50,568 nucleotides of DNA from Polyangiaceae bacterium (GTDB lineage Bacteria; Myxococcota_A; Polyangia; Polyangiales; Polyangiaceae), in contig JAICQO010000043.1 of the NCBI GenBank assembly GCA_025937835.1, forward strand, positions 1 through 50,568, in the 5' to 3' direction. Positions within the stretch are counted from its first letter, which is position 1. Each line of letters opens with the position of its first letter. The position numbers were made by a program, and so were the translations under genes. The notes below the pieces were generated by a model that worked only from the letters and a program-made list of their open reading frames with translations, was not told the DNA's origin and searched no databases. Of this stretch, positions 37,352 to 46,000 are shown in pieces.

Positions 37352-38746
37352 ATGTTCGAGTACAACGATGTCGAGGGCCGAGCTGCGCTCCGGCTCAGCG
37401 CCGCCGCGCGCGCCGACCTGCAGTGCAACATCATCAATTCTACGAAGCGTGTGCGCTCACTACAGCTGTTCGTGCGCTTCGACACGGTCGCTGCATTCCG
37501 AGACTGGCTGGCCACCACCCCCGCCGTCACCCGCGAGGCGGATCGCGGGGCCTCGGATCGTGACGTCAACTTGCTCTTCACCGCACAGGGCTTGGCCAAG
37601 CTCGGAGCGCCGCTGGCGGACATCGCCGCCGCCGATCCGGCTTTTGCCCGGGGCGCGCGGCACCCGCAAACTCGGGAGCTGCTGCGCGATCCCGACCCGG
37701 CGAACTGGCCGAACCACGAGCACATCTGGGACGCCGCGCTGCTGATCCACTCCGACTCCGACGCAGTCGGCGTCAATCCCCCCGCGAGAGGTGAATTCCA
37801 GATCGAGCGCGGAAACTCGATCGGAGCCGATGGGATGCCGCTGAACGATCCACGAGCGCGCCGTTTCAACCACTTCGGTTACGTCGAAGGCCTGAGCGCC
37901 ATCTACTACGAAGATCCACCTGACGGTTTGCCCGCGATGAAAAACTACGATCCGCGGCGGCGACTCTCGACCGTGCTGGTCCGCGATCCGTACGCCCGGG
38001 CACCCAGCAGCTTTGGCTCGTTCTTCGTGTTCCGCAAGTATGCGATGAATCGAGCCGCGTTCGACCTCAAAGTCCAGAACATCGCCCGCGCGATCCAGGA
38101 ACGAGAAGCGGATCCGAACAGCAGGGCCGCCAAGCTGACCCAGCGCTTCCCCGAGTTTCGCAATCCGAAGACGCGCGAGGAGCTCGAGGAGCTGGTCAGG
38201 GCCTGGCTCATGGGTCGATATCCCGACGGCCGGCCCCTGGTGGCGCCGAACGAGATCGGCAACGACTTCACGCTGGACGCGGCCGGGGTTCAATGCCCGT
38301 TCCACGCGCACATCGCCAAGATGAATCCTCGCGGACGCACCGGTGACCTGGATAGCGAGCACCGCGCGACCATCGCGCGTTGTGGGATCTCCTACGGCAA
38401 CCGCGACAGCCCCGAAAAAGGCCTGCTTTTCTGGTGCGCCCAGGCCAGCATCGCCAAGCAGTTCGAGTTCGTTCAGCAGCAATGGGCGAACGACCAGGAC
38501 GTCGACCTCACCAAGCGCGCCACTCCCGACCTCGACAACGTGATCGGTAAACGGGTGGACCCGCAACCCTTCGAGTTTCCGGTCGATCCGTACCCGAACA
38601 TGAAGCGCTACGACCGCTGGAAAGATCGAATCGACCAGGACTTCGGCGTGTACGACACGATCACGCTTCAAGGCGCCGAGTACCTGTTCGCGCCGAGCGT
38701 GTCCGGAGTCGAGAACCTCAAAGCGATCACGACGGTGAGAGCATGA
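37352..38746 (+). CDS. DyP-type haem peroxidase family protein
   Basis: A 464-residue member of the dye-decolourising peroxidase family. Seen are VNLLFTAQGLAKLG (72–85), the proximal histidine region CPFHAHIAKMNPR (H320; usual form CPFGAHIRxxNPR), ISYG, and GLLFWCAQASIAKQFEFVQQ near the C-terminus. In the distal GxxDG motif the catalytic aspartate is replaced: the sequence reads GYVEG (176–180, E179), which may alter or retain peroxide chemistry. No signal peptide is seen. A strong Shine-Dalgarno sequence (GAAGAAGAGG) precedes the ATG, 15 bp after the regulator gene; the stop overlaps the next gene by four bases. DyP enzymes oxidise dyes, lignin-like phenols or porphyrins; the substrate here is unknown. 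Confidence 0.88.
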   Translation: MFEYNDVEGRAALRLSAAARADLQCNIINSTKRVRSLQLFVRFDTVAAFRDWLATTPAVTREADRGASDRDVNLLFTAQGLAKLGAPLADIAAADPAFARGARHPQTRELLRDPDPANWPNHEHIWDAALLIHSDSDAVGVNPPARGEFQIERGNSIGADGMPLNDPRARRFNHFGYVEGLSAIYYEDPPDGLPAMKNYDPRRRLSTVLVRDPYARAPSSFGSFFVFRKYAMNRAAFDLKVQNIARAIQEREADPNSRAAKLTQRFPEFRNPKTREELEELVRAWLMGRYPDGRPLVAPNEIGNDFTLDAAGVQCPFHAHIAKMNPRGRTGDLDSEHRATIARCGISYGNRDSPEKGLLFWCAQASIAKQFEFVQQQWANDQDVDLTKRATPDLDNVIGKRVDPQPFEFPVDPYPNMKRYDRWKDRIDQDFGVYDTITLQGAEYLFAPSVSGVENLKAITTVRA

Positions 38747-39318
38747 TTCCGCGCACCCCCCTCTCGTTCCTCTATCACATCACCGAAGCGGCGCCTTACC
38801 GGGACGAGATGCACCACGACATGCGCCAGGCGTTTCGCCGCTTCGAGATCGCGGAGGTGTTGCGGCCGGCGGCGTTCAACGTCGAGCGCGCCTCGTTCGA
38901 GCAGCGCGTCGACGAGCCGGAGGAGCTCACCGTACCGCTCGATGTCGCGACCGATATGCTGTTTCTCGGCATCGTGCCTGCGCTCGATAGCGAGCTCCAG
39001 CTCGGAACGGACGCTGAAGACCAGCCCGTCAAGACGGCGTACGACGACCCGCGCATGACGCTCCTGCACGCCACGTACCTGCTATTTTACTCCCGTGCGT
39101 ACCGGGACGAACACCCCGAGCCGCCTGCCGTCGCCGGCCCGCCCTACGCGAAAGTCGATCTGCCGGCTTTTGCCGAGTCCTGGAGCTTCATTCGAGACGC
39201 GCTGCGGAAGCCCGTCGGCATGCGCCCGAGCCCGGCCCAGACGACGCCCCATCTCGCGCGGATGATGCGCAGCCTGGCCGCCGAGTTCGCCGGCGGGATC
39301 TGGGCTTTTTGCTGGTAG
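38743..39318 (+). CDS. Protein of unknown function in the DyP operon (X)
   Basis: A 191-residue soluble-looking protein, not recognised. It starts at an ATG overlapping the DyP stop (ATGA), so it is probably translated with it. The sequence is mixed helical: YHITEAAPYRDEMHHDMRQAFRRFE near the start with several His and Asp/Glu residues, a central DVATDMLFLGIVPALDSELQLG, and a C-terminal helix RMMRSLAAEFAGGIWAFCW ending in an unusual Trp/Phe/Cys-rich tail. No signal peptide or membrane span is clear. Coupling to DyP suggests a partner, maturation or substrate-handling role; that is inference. Confidence 0.8.
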   Translation: MIPRTPLSFLYHITEAAPYRDEMHHDMRQAFRRFEIAEVLRPAAFNVERASFEQRVDEPEELTVPLDVATDMLFLGIVPALDSELQLGTDAEDQPVKTAYDDPRMTLLHATYLLFYSRAYRDEHPEPPAVAGPPYAKVDLPAFAESWSFIRDALRKPVGMRPSPAQTTPHLARMMRSLAAEFAGGIWAFCW

Positions 39319-39322
39319 AACG

Positions 39323-40339
39323 ATGGCGTTTGCGTCGGGGCTCTTTGCTGAGGTCGGCGGGTTCCTGCCCCGGTTTCTGGAGCCGCACGCGCTTGCGTGG
39401 TGCGAGCGCGTCGCGGCGACGGTGCCGGGGGTAGCGCGCTCGCACTACGTCGAGTGCCGTCTCGAGGGCTCGCCGCGCGTGGACTTCATGTCGTGTTTCG
39501 CGCGCGGCACGCTGGGTGCCACGTTTCGGACCCGCGTGCACGAACTCGGCGCTCGCAGCGCTGCTTGGCGGTCGAACGGCAGACTGATCGACGAGTGGCA
39601 GCGTCCTGGCGGCAGCCTGGAAGGTGCCCCCTTCTTGTGGCTCGAGTACGACGCGCCGGCGACGTCCGGCCGTGGGGTATTGGAGGCGAGTCCGTCGCTC
39701 GCAATCGAGTCGAACTATTACGAACGCCATCGTCAGTCTCGCGCGGGCCTGTGCGCCGCCGAGCGCTCGCTCGTCCACGAGACGCTGAACGCGGCCGCTT
39801 CGGGTCCGGCAAACGCCGGGCCCGCCGTGACCCGCTGCCTTGACGCGCTGCCGCCCCGCGGCTCGATCGGCTACGTGTCGGTGATGTCGGCGCGAGCGCC
39901 GATCACCGTCAAGCTGTTCGTGATCCTGCCGCGGGCCGATGTTCGGGAGTTTCTTCAACGCGCCGAGTGGAGTGGCGACCTGCCGAACGCGCTGGAGCTT
40001 CTGGACTCCTTTTACGAGCCCTCGGTCCGGACCGCGTACCTCGACCTCACGATCTCGGACCGGCTGGAGGAGCGTCTCGGGATCGCCTCCTCACAGTTTC
40101 AGAATCGAGAAGGGGCGGGTGGTAGCGGTGCGCGCCGGTCGCGTCCGCGACTTCCGCCGTCGCTTGCAGCGGAAGCGCGTGAGCTCGAGCGCTGGCCCGG
40201 CCTTCAGCTCGGCTGGTTGGAGGGGATCCCGTGCTGGGTGCTGCGCTGGCTCGACATCAAAGCGGTACTCGATGGCAATACCGTGGAGTACAAGGCCTAT
40301 CTCGGTTTCATGCGTCGCTTGCCGCGGGATCGGAACTAG
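39323..40339 (+). CDS. Protein of unknown function in the DyP operon (Y)
   Basis: A 338-residue soluble-looking protein, not recognised. It begins 4 bp after the previous stop with FASGLFAEVGGFLPRFLEPH; a middle part reads SIGYVSVMSARAPITVKLFVIL and the C-terminus WPGLQLGWLEGIPCWVLRWLDIKAVLD. Arginine and aromatic content is high and third codon positions are strongly G/C, supporting coding. No signal peptide or transmembrane helix is evident. It lies between the DyP/X pair and the large sensor, with a 15-bp gap to the latter, so it belongs to the operon. Its function cannot be read from the sequence. Confidence 0.8.
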   Translation: MAFASGLFAEVGGFLPRFLEPHALAWCERVAATVPGVARSHYVECRLEGSPRVDFMSCFARGTLGATFRTRVHELGARSAAWRSNGRLIDEWQRPGGSLEGAPFLWLEYDAPATSGRGVLEASPSLAIESNYYERHRQSRAGLCAAERSLVHETLNAAASGPANAGPAVTRCLDALPPRGSIGYVSVMSARAPITVKLFVILPRADVREFLQRAEWSGDLPNALELLDSFYEPSVRTAYLDLTISDRLEERLGIASSQFQNREGAGGSGARRSRPRLPPSLAAEARELERWPGLQLGWLEGIPCWVLRWLDIKAVLDGNTVEYKAYLGFMRRLPRDRN

Positions 40340-40354
40340 AGGATAGACGACGGC

Positions 40355-43300
40355 ATGCACGCGCTCCCTCGAGGGTACGAACCGGTCGGGGCGCTGATCG
40401 ACATCGCCGGGGGCAGCCTGCAGCGGGTGCAATTCGAGCAGGACGGGCGAAGCTACTGGCTGAAGGGCTTCCACGCTGAATACCCGTCCGACGCGACGCT
40501 GCGCCGGATCGAAGCCGAGCTCCGGGTGAGCGTCGTGGGCGACTCGATACTGCCGGCCCTGACGCGGATCGACGGCGAGCGCACGTGCTGGGTGCTGTAC
40601 GGCGACCACGCCGGGTCCCCTCTGCGTCTGGACGGCGACTGGACGGTGGAGGCGTTCTTTCGCGTCGCGCTCGGGGTTGCCGCTGCGCTCTCGGACGCCC
40701 ACCGAGAGGGTCTGTTGCTGGGCCGCCTCGAGCCGGGCTCGATGCTCTGGGACGAGGCGAGCCAGTCCGCGGCGTTGCTCGGCGCGGTCACACGAGCCGA
40801 CTGCAGCACGCTGCGCGCCTCGAGCCGCTCGCGTTACGACGCGCCCGAAGTGCTCGAGGCACCCGAGGCGGACGTCACCCCCGCCGCGGATGTCTACTCG
40901 CTGGGCTTGATCCTGGACGCCATCCGCCCGCAAGTGAACGGCCGCATACCGGAAGCGCTCGTCGAGCTGCTCGAGCGCATGTTGAGCCGCTCCCCCGCCG
41001 ATCGACCGGCCACTGCGCAAGTCGTGCTCGACGAGTTGCGGGCGTGCGGCTCGAGCGGGGGCGGTCCGCGCCCGAGGCCGTCGTTGCCGCCGGATCCGAG
41101 CGTGGGTCGCGAGCGCGAGTTCGAGGCGCTCACCCGCCTCGCTGCGAGCTCCGACGACGGCCCAGGGAGCATGATCCTGGTGTCGGGCGAACCAGGGATC
41201 GGAAAGTCGTCGATGCTGGCGAGGCTGCGGAGCTGGGCAAAGTCGCAAGGGCGTCCGGTCGCGCATGGCAAATTCGATCAGTACAAGCAAGGCCGACCTT
41301 ACAGCGCGTTGCTCACCGCGCTGGAGGGCGCGATCGACCTGGCGCTCGCCCGCGAGGAGGCGAGCTACCAGCGTCACCGGCAGCGGTTTGCCAGCGCGAA
41401 CCGCACGCTGCTCGCCGTGCTGCGGTCGGAGCTGCCGCGGCTCGAGCACGTCATGGGCTCACTGCCGAAGCCCGCGCAACTCGGGCCTTCGGAGACCGAC
41501 GTGCGATTCAAGGGCGCGTTCCGCCACCTGCTCGATTGCCTGAACGAGCCGGCGCGACCATTGCTCTTGGTGCTCGACGACATGCAGTGGGCCGACCGCG
41601 CGACCCTGGACGTGCTCAAAGATTGGCAGCTCTCGGGCCTCCCGGAACGGATGGCGCTGGTCTGCGGCTACCGCGAGGGTGAGCTCGGCAACCAGGCCCG
41701 CGATTTCCTCGACTCGCTCGACGGGGTGCCCCGCGTCCGGCTGCTCCCGCTCGAGGCCGAGGCGATCTTCCACCTGTGCTCGAGGCTGTTGCCGGACACG
41801 CCGGAGTTGCAAGAGCTGGCCAGCGCTGTCCACCGCCAGAGCCGAGGCAATCCGCTGCATGCGCTCGAGATGCTGAAGAGCGTGGCCTCGGGAAACGGCG
41901 CGCACGAGGGCGGCGACCCGCACTCGCGGCTGCGGTTGATCAACGCCTCGGACACCGTGCTCGATCTCATGACGCTCCGGCTTCGCGAGTTCGACGACCT
42001 CACGCAAGCGACGCTGATCGCGGCGTCGTGCGCCGGTCCTCAGTTCAGCTCGGTGCTCCTCTCCGTGGCGCTCGACGAGGAGGCGCGCGCGGTGGCGGGC
42101 GCGCTGCGCGCGGCCGCGAACGCCGGCGTGGTCTGGGCAAGCCCCGACGCGGAGGATTCGTACTCTTTCGCTCACGACCGCATGCAGCAGGCCGCATTCT
42201 CGCTAGGTTCCGAGCCGGACAAGCAAGCGGTGCGGTTGCGGCTGGGGCGTCACTACCTGAAAGGGGCCACCACCAGCCGTGAATGCCTGTACGGCGCCGT
42301 CGAGCACCTGAACCACGTGAGAGAGGCGTTGCTCGCGGAGGAGCGGAAGGAGCTCGCGCGCCTGAACTGGAAGGCCGCGTTCCTCGCGAAGGAATCGATC
42401 GCTTACGAGCGGGCAGTCACGTTGTTCCGCGCATTTCAGGAGGACGAACGAGCACTGAACGAAGAAGAGCGCTTCGCGGCCGCGCTCGCGCTCGCCGAGT
42501 GCGTGTTCCTCACGTCGACGCTGGAGGTCGCGGAGGTCGCGCTCGGACAAGCGCTGCGCACGGCGCCGTCGCCCCAGCGCGAACACGTGGTGATGCTCAC
42601 GTGGCAGGAGATTTGCCAGCATCAACAGCGTTACTCCGCGGCGATCAAGATCCTGTTGAACGGACTGGCTCAGCTCGGACGTTCGCTGCCGGAGCGCCCC
42701 AGCATCCCGCGCGTGCTGGCCGGGCTCGCTCGCCTCTTGTATCGCACGCGCAAGCTCGAGCCGCGCACGCTGGCAGCGCGAGCAGACCTCGCGACGCCGG
42801 AACAACGCGCCGAGCTCGAGCTGCTGTTGATGCTCTGGGGACCGTCACTCTGGACCAACCAGCTCTTGAACGGGCTGGTCGTGATCCGGATGATGACGCT
42901 GACTCTGAGGATCGGCAACGCGCCGGGGACGGCGATGGCCTACGTCTGCTTCGCGGTGTTGAACCACGTGCTGCTGCAACGCCACGAGCGAGCCCTCGAA
43001 TTCGCGAAGCTCGGCGTGGCAGCGCTCGACGACGAGGGCAACGCCAGCGTGGCCACGCGCGTCCGCTTCCTTTCCCTCACGTTCTTCGGGGCTTTCGAGC
43101 GAACCCCCCAGGAGAACGTGGCGTGCTACGAGCGAGCGCTGCAGCAGTGTCTCGCCCGAGGCGAGCTGCTGGCAAGCCATTTGCTGGACGGGATCGTCAC
43201 GACGCTGCCTTGCCACGGGTACTCGCTCGGCCAAGGGATCGCGGCCTTGAGCCGTTACGAACGCGAGGCAAGACAAGTCCGAGCCGAGTCGACGCTCGAG

Positions 43301-45025
43301 CTTGTCGCATTGGTGCGGGAATGGGCTGGAAAGCTGTCGGAAGACGTGGCTCGCCCGCTCGCCGACTTCCCAATCACGTTCCCGTCGTACATCGGCGTGC
43401 GCGGCCTCCTTTCCATGGAGCTCGAGTATCTGTGGGAACACGACGACCAGGTGCTGTCGATAGCCGAGTCGATCCGGAAGGACGTCGTGACGCGGGCGAA
43501 CCCGCTCCACGCCGCGACTTACGGGCTGTTCTTGGTGATGGCGCAGTGTCGAGGCCCCCGCCGGCTCGACCGGGACGGCCGGCGCGCGCTGAAGACGCTG
43601 GCCCGCTTCGCTGCCATCTACCCGCCCAACTTTCGCTCGCTGCTGAGCCTGGCCCAGGCCGAGGTCACCGCCCTCGAGGGCCGGCCGGAGCTCGCGATCC
43701 CCGCTTATCGCGTGGCCATCGCCGAGGCCAGCGCTGCCGGACACGAGCTGTTTCACGCGCTCGCGCTGGAGCGGTTGGCGTGCTTCCACGACTTGCACGG
43801 AGAGCGCGAGGCGCGGGACGACTGCTTACGTGCCTCGACGTTTGCTTACGCCCGCTTCGGAGCACAGGCCAAGGTCGATCAGCTCCGGAGCCGATACCCG
43901 GACGCGGAGTTCCAGCCTTCGGGCGCGTCCGAGCCGACCGCGGCCCTCGTCGATCTGCGTCTCGAGGCGGTGATGAAGGCCGCATGGGCGATCGCGGAGG
44001 AGACCTCGAGCGAGCGGCTCGCGCCGACCCTGGTGCAGATCGTCGCCACCGCGGCCCACGCCGGGCGCGCCGTGCTGTTGCAGCGGCTCGGTGAAAACTG
44101 GATGACGCTGTCGGCGTGGCAGCTCAACACGGGCGACCTTTTAGCCAAGCCGCTCGCGCTCGATCGCTGCGAGCTCCTGTCCCACTCGGTGGTCCGCTAC
44201 GCGACGCGGACCAATCAAATCGTGAACGTGGCCGGCGCCGACGATCGGTTTACGGACGATCCCTACTTTGCCCGTGTCCAGCCGCGCTCGGTGCTGTGTG
44301 TGCCCGTTTCGCACCGGGGCGCCGTCAGCGCCATCCTGTACCTCGAGAACAGCCTGTATTCGGCCATGTTCACGGCGGACCAGGCGCGGCTCGTGTCGCT
44401 GCTCGGCACGCAAGCCGCGATCGCCCTCTCAAACTCGGAGACGCACCGGCTGGAGCTCGAATCCGTGCAGTCGCGAGTGAACCCGCATTTTCTCTACAAC
44501 GCGCTCAGCGTGGTCGCCGAGCTCGTGGCCACACAGCCGGAACGCGCGGAGGGCGTGATCTTGAAGCTCGCCCGGCTGTATCGAACCATGGTCAACAGCT
44601 CGGCCGACAGGATGGTGACGCTGGGTCAGGAGTTGGAGCTGGTCCGCGACTATCTGGAGCTCGAGCAGGCGCGATTCGGAGCCAAGCTGCGCGTGGAATG
44701 GCAGGTGGACGGGGAGCTGTATCCCGCCAGCATTCCGTCGCTGCTGCTGCAGCCGCTGGTCGAGAACGCCGTGCACCACGGGATCCGGCGCAAGGTCGGG
44801 ACGGGCACCGTGCGTGTCTCCGCCGCGAAACGCGAGTCGGCGTTACACCTGTCGATCAGCGACGACGGGCCGGGATGGTACGGGGGCAACGGCGGGTCGG
44901 GCTTCGGGCTGCGCAGCGTCGAGAAGCGAATCAAGCTCGTCTACGGCGAGGGGGCCCGGCTTCGAATCGCACACGAGGGCGGGGTCAGTGTGCAGCTCGA
45001 GCTGCCGCTGCCGGGTAGCAACTGA
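40355..45025 (+). CDS. Giant pseudokinase–AAA ATPase–GAF–LytS-type sensor histidine kinase
   Basis: A 1556-residue sensor. Residues about 10–230 resemble a Ser/Thr kinase, but the catalytic loop reads LLGRLEPGSMLW in place of HRDLKxxN and DFG reads LGA, while YDAPEV and ADVYSLGLIL remain: a pseudokinase. An AAA/NACHT-like ATPase follows with VGRE (250), Walker A GEPGIGKS (K284) and Walker B LLLVLDDMQW (D408/D409). A long helical, TPR-like region spans about 640–1190 and a GAF domain about 1200–1360. The C-terminal His_kinase module of the LytS class has H1378 in SRVNPHFLYNAL and N1471 in LVENAVHHG. No membrane span is apparent. Last gene of the RR–DyP operon, it probably phosphorylates the LytTR regulator at 36587. 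Confidence 0.92.
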   Translation: MHALPRGYEPVGALIDIAGGSLQRVQFEQDGRSYWLKGFHAEYPSDATLRRIEAELRVSVVGDSILPALTRIDGERTCWVLYGDHAGSPLRLDGDWTVEAFFRVALGVAAALSDAHREGLLLGRLEPGSMLWDEASQSAALLGAVTRADCSTLRASSRSRYDAPEVLEAPEADVTPAADVYSLGLILDAIRPQVNGRIPEALVELLERMLSRSPADRPATAQVVLDELRACGSSGGGPRPRPSLPPDPSVGREREFEALTRLAASSDDGPGSMILVSGEPGIGKSSMLARLRSWAKSQGRPVAHGKFDQYKQGRPYSALLTALEGAIDLALAREEASYQRHRQRFASANRTLLAVLRSELPRLEHVMGSLPKPAQLGPSETDVRFKGAFRHLLDCLNEPARPLLLVLDDMQWADRATLDVLKDWQLSGLPERMALVCGYREGELGNQARDFLDSLDGVPRVRLLPLEAEAIFHLCSRLLPDTPELQELASAVHRQSRGNPLHALEMLKSVASGNGAHEGGDPHSRLRLINASDTVLDLMTLRLREFDDLTQATLIAASCAGPQFSSVLLSVALDEEARAVAGALRAAANAGVVWASPDAEDSYSFAHDRMQQAAFSLGSEPDKQAVRLRLGRHYLKGATTSRECLYGAVEHLNHVREALLAEERKELARLNWKAAFLAKESIAYERAVTLFRAFQEDERALNEEERFAAALALAECVFLTSTLEVAEVALGQALRTAPSPQREHVVMLTWQEICQHQQRYSAAIKILLNGLAQLGRSLPERPSIPRVLAGLARLLYRTRKLEPRTLAARADLATPEQRAELELLLMLWGPSLWTNQLLNGLVVIRMMTLTLRIGNAPGTAMAYVCFAVLNHVLLQRHERALEFAKLGVAALDDEGNASVATRVRFLSLTFFGAFERTPQENVACYERALQQCLARGELLASHLLDGIVTTLPCHGYSLGQGIAALSRYEREARQVRAESTLELVALVREWAGKLSEDVARPLADFPITFPSYIGVRGLLSMELEYLWEHDDQVLSIAESIRKDVVTRANPLHAATYGLFLVMAQCRGPRRLDRDGRRALKTLARFAAIYPPNFRSLLSLAQAEVTALEGRPELAIPAYRVAIAEASAAGHELFHALALERLACFHDLHGEREARDDCLRASTFAYARFGAQAKVDQLRSRYPDAEFQPSGASEPTAALVDLRLEAVMKAAWAIAEETSSERLAPTLVQIVATAAHAGRAVLLQRLGENWMTLSAWQLNTGDLLAKPLALDRCELLSHSVVRYATRTNQIVNVAGADDRFTDDPYFARVQPRSVLCVPVSHRGAVSAILYLENSLYSAMFTADQARLVSLLGTQAAIALSNSETHRLELESVQSRVNPHFLYNALSVVAELVATQPERAEGVILKLARLYRTMVNSSADRMVTLGQELELVRDYLELEQARFGAKLRVEWQVDGELYPASIPSLLLQPLVENAVHHGIRRKVGTGTVRVSAAKRESALHLSISDDGPGWYGGNGGSGFGLRSVEKRIKLVYGEGARLRIAHEGGVSVQLELPLPGSN

Positions 45026-45195
45026 GCTCGACGGCGCACGACCGCCGAGAGAACCAGATCTGCCGTCTGCCCCGTCCAAGCAACCGTTGGGGGTATTCCC
45101 CCTTCGGTGGCGGGCGGGCGGCGCGTAGATCGAGTCACGCCGTGCACTTTCCGCCGACCGGCTGGATCCGCTTCTCGCACGGCAGTGGGAGGACC

Positions 45196-45882
45196 ATGGA
45201 CATTTCGAGCCTAGTGTTTCGGGACCAGGTAGTGGCCGCGGAGACCCTGCGTCCGGAGCCCGTCGACGCGGCCTCCGTCTGGGATTCGTTGTGCGTCGGC
45301 ACGACCGAGATCCGGGGCGTGTTCTCGACCGTCGATCGTCACTATTTCGTAACCGCCAGCCGAGCGGTTCCGCACGGCCGTGTCGAGGGGCGGCAGCGAC
45401 GCATCCTCGAGGCCGTGCTGCACGGCGCGCCGCCGAAAACGCTCTCGTACGATCTCAACCTCTCGAACTCGACCATCGCCGGCGAGCTCAAGCAGTGCCT
45501 GCACTGTTTCGGGCTCGATTGCCTGCCCTCGCACACTCCGATTTTATTGCTCATGATCGCAAACGCCGCTCGCGAGCAGCGCCTGCTCGAGGGCGGCATC
45601 GCGGCGGAGCTCGCCTGGGAGGGCACGCAGTACCGGAGCATCAGCGCGAGCCGTCCTGAAGCGACGCTGCGGAAGCTGCTACCGCCGGCCGAGTTCAGCG
45701 TGATCTCGATGTTGATCAACGGCGCGAGTCACAAGACGATGGCTGCCGTGCGCCACCGCTCGCCGCGCACGATCGCCAATCAGCTCGCCTCCGCATTCCA
45801 GCGACTCGGCGTCTCCGGGCGCGGCGGGGTGCTGGCGCAACTCGTGGCGCAGCGCGCACCGGGCGCACGAGCGGCGTCGTGA
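45196..45882 (+). CDS. Regulator with two LuxR-like helix-turn-helix segments
   Basis: A 228-residue protein with two helix-turn-helix-like regions. The first (about 64–106) reads EGRQRRILEAVLHGAPPKTLSYDL. The second (about 162–207) reads PAEFSVISMLINGASHKTMAAV, then SPRTIANQLASAFQRLGVSGR. Both follow the LuxR/GerE layout with the typical length between helices; the second is closer to consensus. No receiver or ligand domain is present. GGGAGG at 45187–45192 supports the ATG at 45196 over an earlier in-frame codon at 45142. It starts 170 bp after the giant sensor gene on the same strand, so it may have its own promoter but belong to the same circuit. Confidence 0.85.
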   Translation: MDISSLVFRDQVVAAETLRPEPVDAASVWDSLCVGTTEIRGVFSTVDRHYFVTASRAVPHGRVEGRQRRILEAVLHGAPPKTLSYDLNLSNSTIAGELKQCLHCFGLDCLPSHTPILLLMIANAAREQRLLEGGIAAELAWEGTQYRSISASRPEATLRKLLPPAEFSVISMLINGASHKTMAAVRHRSPRTIANQLASAFQRLGVSGRGGVLAQLVAQRAPGARAAS

Positions 45883-46000
45883 CGAGGGCGACCAAGCCGA
45901 ACACGATGCCGGCATGGGTTCGCTCTCCGTGGGCCGGCCCAGCACCTCGCCGAAGTCCCTCTTGCGCTCGTCGCGACGCTACCTGCATCGGGGGCTGCCT

